Assembly: GCA_013298505.1 (NCBI GenBank)
Contig: JAAFHY010000031.1
Span: forward strand, 1 to 33,798
Direction of reading: 5' to 3'
Length of the DNA: 33,798 nucleotides
Origin: Cytophagales bacterium
GTDB taxonomy: Bacteria; Bacteroidota; Bacteroidia; Cytophagales; Cyclobacteriaceae
Of the stretch, positions 30,989 to 33,798 are shown in pieces. The notes beneath the pieces were generated by a model that saw only the letters and a list, made by a program, of their open reading frames with translations, ran no database searches and was not told the origin of the DNA. The position numbers and the translations under genes are program-made. Position 1 is the first letter of the stretch, and every line of letters begins with the position of its first letter.

Positions 30989-31735
30989 ATGTGGATATTG
31001 CAAGGTAAAAAAGCATTGGTAACGGGCGGAACAAAAGGAATTGGTTTGGCAATTGCCAAAGAATTTTTAGAGTTAGGGGCAGAAGTATTGGTGGTAGCGC
31101 GAGATACCAAGAGCATAAAAGGGAAAGTGAAGAACTCTGCCAACTTGTTTACTATGGATGGCGATGTGACTGATTCATCGTTTAGAAAACAACTGATCGA
31201 AAAAATAGAAAATAATTGGGGCAAGCTAGACGTACTCGTAAACAATGTAGGTACCAACATTCGTAAAAAATTTACAGAATACACAGAACAAGAGTACCGA
31301 CAATTATTTGAAACCAATTTGTTTAGCATGACCGAGCTAGCACGGCTTTCGCACCCATTATTGAAAAAATCCGGAAATGCTAGTGTAATACAAATTGCCT
31401 CTGTGGCCGGTTCATTTGATGTACAATCAGGGCCACCGTATGGCATGACCAAAGCGGCCATTATACAACTTTCTAAACACCTGGCGGTAGAATGGGCAAC
31501 CGATGGCATTCGCGTAAACACCGTTTCACCTTGGTATATCGAAACGCCACTCACTCAAATCGTTTTGGCACAACCAGAAAGGCTTTCAAAAATTATTTCG
31601 CGCACACCGATGAAACGCGTAGGGCAGCCCGAAGAAGTGGCGAGCATGGTGGCTTTTCTTGCTATGGATAAAGCAAGCTACATAACGGGACAAAACATTA
31701 TGGTAGATGGAGGCATGAGTGCGATGGGGTTGTAA
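30989..31735 (+). CDS. Short-chain dehydrogenase/reductase (tropinone-reductase-like)
   Basis: A 248-residue classical SDR using NAD(P)H. The cofactor loop is TGGTKGIG (12-19), the stabilising motif NNVGTN (85-90), and the catalytic set is Asn110, Ser138, Tyr151 and Lys155 (YGMTK). [19 protein letters not shown] is close to the tropinone reductase subgroup, though in bacteria this only indicates a ketone or alcohol oxidoreductase. Arg38 after the second strand (VVARDT) suggests NADPH preference. It begins 19 bases after the HNH gene but looks like ordinary chromosomal coding sequence. Confidence 0.92.
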   Translation: MWILQGKKALVTGGTKGIGLAIAKEFLELGAEVLVVARDTKSIKGKVKNSANLFTMDGDVTDSSFRKQLIEKIENNWGKLDVLVNNVGTNIRKKFTEYTEQEYRQLFETNLFSMTELARLSHPLLKKSGNASVIQIASVAGSFDVQSGPPYGMTKAAIIQLSKHLAVEWATDGIRVNTVSPWYIETPLTQIVLAQPERLSKIISRTPMKRVGQPEEVASMVAFLAMDKASYITGQNIMVDGGMSAMGL

Positions 31736-31755
31736 ATAGAATGTTGTGATTTCTG

Positions 31756-31824
31756 TTGGATTCTAACTTCCTTTGGGTTGTTAGCTCTAGTTCCAAATAC
31801 ATAAAACCAGAAACAAGAATCCAA
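31756..31824. repeat. Widely spaced inverted repeat between SDR and universal stress genes
   Basis: ttggattct (31756-31764) and agaatccaa (31816-31824) are exact inverted repeats, 51 bases apart, in the 96-base gap between two converging genes. It may help end transcription or be a degenerate intergenic repeat; there is no U tract. Confidence 0.35.
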
Positions 31825-31831
31825 TAACCAA

Positions 31832-32662
31832 TCACTTCCTCTTAATCGCCAATAAAGGTATAGTTCCCAAATAAGCCAGCGTTCTCGTTACGCTTTTCGC
31901 GAAAAGTTTTTCTTCTAAACTTAATTTGTGCGTAAAGGTTGTGAGCAAATCAGCCTTGGTCTTTTTGATATATCCATCAATGGCCGAAGGGATATCGTCA
32001 TCTAAAATGAGTTTAAAGTCTAATTTTTTATAATTCATTTTTTTGATGATCTCTTCTACTTGTAACCGATCGGCTTCAATCTTTTTATCGACCAACGGAG
32101 TTACATGAATCATGTGTACAGATGCTCCATAGATAGTTGCAAACTCCACAATCAAATCCAATTCTTTTTGCGTGTTCTTTAAATCCGATGCGTAAACGAT
32201 GTGTTCTAGATTTTTGTAGCTGGCAAATTCAGGTATCGCCATTACAGGCACATTGCAATCGTCAATAACCGATACGGTAGTGCCGCCTAGTCGTACTTTT
32301 TTCAAGGCACTCGCCCCGCGCGATCCCATCACCACCATGTTAGTCGGATTCTTATCGGTATACCGCTTCACCATTTCAGCTACTGTATGCGAGCGGATCG
32401 CTTTAAATTCAATCTTATAGTTTCCCTTCACTTCTTTGCGCAGCTCGTCAATCAATAACTGGCCTTCTTCTTCGGCCATTTGTATCATCGACTTCTCAAT
32501 TTGCTTCATCCGCAGGTTGGCCTTGGGCACACCATCGAAACGAATAATGTTGAGTATGGTAAACTCAGCCTGAACCGGAGCACCCATTCGAATGGCAAAC
32601 GTAAGTGCAATTTTAGACAGCTCAGAAAAATCGGTAAGCAAGACAATTTTTGGAGTGGGCAT
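31832..32662 (-). CDS. Tandem universal stress protein (UspA family)
   Basis: A 276-residue cytoplasmic protein made of two Usp domains. The first (about 1-145) has KIVLLTDFSELSKIAL at the start and the nucleotide-binding VVMGSRGASALKKVRLGGTT (G-x2-G, then G and T), so it should bind ATP. The second (about 151-276) begins HIVYASDLKNTQKELDL but lacks the G-x2-G loop (LTTFTHKLSLEEKLF) and is probably non-binding. This asymmetric tandem form is common in Bacteroidota. Role in stress survival is inferred from the family. Confidence 0.92.
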   Translation of the reverse strand: MPTPKIVLLTDFSELSKIALTFAIRMGAPVQAEFTILNIIRFDGVPKANLRMKQIEKSMIQMAEEEGQLLIDELRKEVKGNYKIEFKAIRSHTVAEMVKRYTDKNPTNMVVMGSRGASALKKVRLGGTTVSVIDDCNVPVMAIPEFASYKNLEHIVYASDLKNTQKELDLIVEFATIYGASVHMIHVTPLVDKKIEADRLQVEEIIKKMNYKKLDFKLILDDDIPSAIDGYIKKTKADLLTTFTHKLSLEEKLFAKSVTRTLAYLGTIPLLAIKRK

Positions 32663-32681
32663 ACTAATTTTTAAGTATAGT

Positions 32682-32712
32682 CAAAAATAAACCATTCAAT
32701 CGCAGTAAAAAA
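32682..32712 (-). promoter_or_regulatory. Bacteroidota-type promoter for the universal stress gene
   Basis: Minus strand TTTT (32712-32709), 19 bases, TATTTTTG (32689-32682), ending 19 bases before the ATG. One mismatch to the -33 consensus. Confidence 0.55.
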
Positions 32713-32751
32713 GCGATTAAGAATGTAAATTTCCAATCTAAATAGTTAGTT

Positions 32752-33798
32752 ATGAGTAAACTAGGTTTTTCAATTCTGCTTGCTTGTTTGACGGGCAACT
32801 CTCTTTATTCGCAGATTAACTCCGTTCAGCTTAAAAACCATATTAAAATACTTGCCAACGATTCGCTCGAAGGAAGGGGCACAGGAACAGCGGGGGAAAA
32901 ACTAGCATTGCATTACATTCAATCGCAATGGAAACAGATGGGCATAAAGCCAAAAGGAGATGGCGCTTTGTATACTCAAAAGTTTACGTTTAAAGGAGGT
33001 ACTCACGGCACAGGCCCCGAAGGCACTGCTTATAATGTGATTGGGTACATCGACAATGGCGCGTTGAATACGGTAGTGATTGGTGCTCATTACGATCACC
33101 TTGGCCTCGGTAACCAAGGCAGCTCGCTCGATGCTAATCCACAAAATAAAATCCACAACGGGGCCGATGACAATGCCTCTGGCGTTGCGGGCGTGTTAGA
33201 ACTAGCTCGCCATTTTCAGAATAACAAAATAAAAGAAGCTACCAATTTTCTTTTCATTTGCTTTAGTGGCGAAGAGCTAGGGCTATTCGGATCGAAGTAT
33301 TTTACCGAAAACCCTACCATAGATCTAGCTAAAGTAAGCTATATGATAAACATGGATATGATCGGAAGGCTCGACCCCGTTGCTAAAAGTTTAGCCATTA
33401 GCGGCACGGGTACCAGTTCGGTTTGGGAGCCGCTACTTAAACAACTTTCAAGCGAAAAATTTCAAATCAAAACTGATTCGGCAGGTGTTGGTCCATCCGA
33501 TCATACTTCTTTTTATCTAAAAAATATCCCGGTGCTGCATTTCTTTACCGGATCGCACAGCGATTACCACAAACCCTCTGATGATATCGAAAAAATAAAC
33601 ATCGAGGGCGAAAAAGAAATACTTCACCTGATTGTGTTGCTAATCGAAAAATTAAACACTCAACCCAAGCCGAACTTCCTTGCCACCAAAAATAAATCAA
33701 TGAGTTCGGCTCGTTCGTTTAAAGTTACCATGGGCGTGATGCCCAGCTACACTTCAGGCGAAGAAGGTCTAAAAGTAGATGGTGTAAGCGAAGGGAAG
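32752..33798 (+). CDS. Exported M28-family zinc peptidase, 3' end outside the window
   Basis: A secreted or periplasmic aminopeptidase-like enzyme; the first 349 residues are visible. The signal peptide is residues 1-20, with likely cleavage after SLYS. The two-zinc site is complete: His113 and Asp115 (GAHYDHLG), Asp139/140 (NGADDNASG), Glu174-Glu175 (SGEELGLFG), Asp202 (NMDMIGR) and His273 (SDYHKPSDD). From about residue 322 the sequence (SFKVTMGVMPSYTSGEEGLKV) looks like the first strand of a C-terminal PDZ domain, cut by the window edge. That M28-PDZ build is common in Bacteroidota. The ATG at 32752 is the only start that keeps the signal peptide. Confidence 0.93.
   Translation, partial: MSKLGFSILLACLTGNSLYSQINSVQLKNHIKILANDSLEGRGTGTAGEKLALHYIQSQWKQMGIKPKGDGALYTQKFTFKGGTHGTGPEGTAYNVIGYIDNGALNTVVIGAHYDHLGLGNQGSSLDANPQNKIHNGADDNASGVAGVLELARHFQNNKIKEATNFLFICFSGEELGLFGSKYFTENPTIDLAKVSYMINMDMIGRLDPVAKSLAISGTGTSSVWEPLLKQLSSEKFQIKTDSAGVGPSDHTSFYLKNIPVLHFFTGSHSDYHKPSDDIEKINIEGEKEILHLIVLLIEKLNTQPKPNFLATKNKSMSSARSFKVTMGVMPSYTSGEEGLKVDGVSEGK

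Noticed and set aside
30985-31554. A 189-codon open frame on the minus strand opposite the SDR gene
   Set aside because: The SDR catalytic residues are all on the plus strand. The antisense product has no recognisable fold or start signal.
1-33798. tRNA or rRNA genes, CRISPR arrays, insertion sequences, prophage structural genes
   Set aside because: I looked in every gap and found no cloverleaf, no regularly spaced direct repeats, no transposase motif and no terminal inverted repeats flanking a gene.
33716-33798. Possible frameshift at the end of the M28 peptidase
   Set aside because: The frame stays open to the last base and the sequence continues as a plausible PDZ strand, so the gene is simply cut by the window edge.

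Overview
The window comes from a member of the Bacteroidota, most likely the Cytophagales. The evidence is a PorX response regulator, a large secreted protein with a gliding-motility-type C-terminal (CHU_C) sorting domain, promoters of the Bacteroidota type (TTTG, 19 bases, TAnnTTTG; best case 15035-15065), almost no Shine-Dalgarno signals, and the efp-accB-accC gene order. It is mostly compact chromosomal core. I see no tRNA, rRNA, CRISPR array, transposase or prophage structural gene.

Layout. 1-596 is the 5' part of an SGNH hydrolase that runs off the left edge. 714-1926 encodes an ABA4-like membrane protein overlapping a histidine-rich multi-pass membrane protein. 1960-6509 (minus strand) is a tightly packed run porX - tsaE - alanine dehydrogenase-like - serine hydrolase. 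An HD phosphohydrolase (6574-7803), sppA and folK follow, with fabD converging on folK. 11370-14596 holds the T9SS-type secreted fibronectin-like protein, overlapped by a DCC-family gene. 14794-18630 holds a small conserved-looking protein, a large PlsB-like acyltransferase and gpsA, which are phospholipid genes, with a PIN-type toxin-antitoxin pair between the last two. 18623-22682 (minus) holds HIT, greA, a membrane-anchored pentapeptide repeat protein, mgtE and rsmA. 22810-28878 (plus) holds pdxA, a TerB-like gene, yceD/DUF177 - rpmF - fabH, and efp - accB - accC. From 28931 come a PR-1-like CAP protein, a tailless SSB, a zinc-ribbon protein behind a perfect operator-like palindrome, an HNH nuclease-like protein, an SDR oxidoreductase, a tandem universal stress protein, and an M28 peptidase cut by the right edge.

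Themes. Fatty acid and phospholipid synthesis genes recur (fabD, PlsB-like acyltransferase, gpsA, fabH, accB, accC). The yceD-rpmF-fabH cluster lacks the plsX found there in many bacteria, while a PlsB-like acyltransferase sits 10 kb away. Envelope and secretion functions (porX, the CHU_C protein, sppA, exported hydrolases) form a second theme.

I found no convincing new multi-gene system. The best leads are an EF-P with asparagine where the modified lysine or arginine normally sits, an alanine dehydrogenase homologue with its catalytic histidine replaced by glutamine, a bacterial six-cysteine PR-1 protein, a perfect 16-bp hairpin between accB and accC, and the tailless SSB / palindrome / zinc-ribbon / HNH block.
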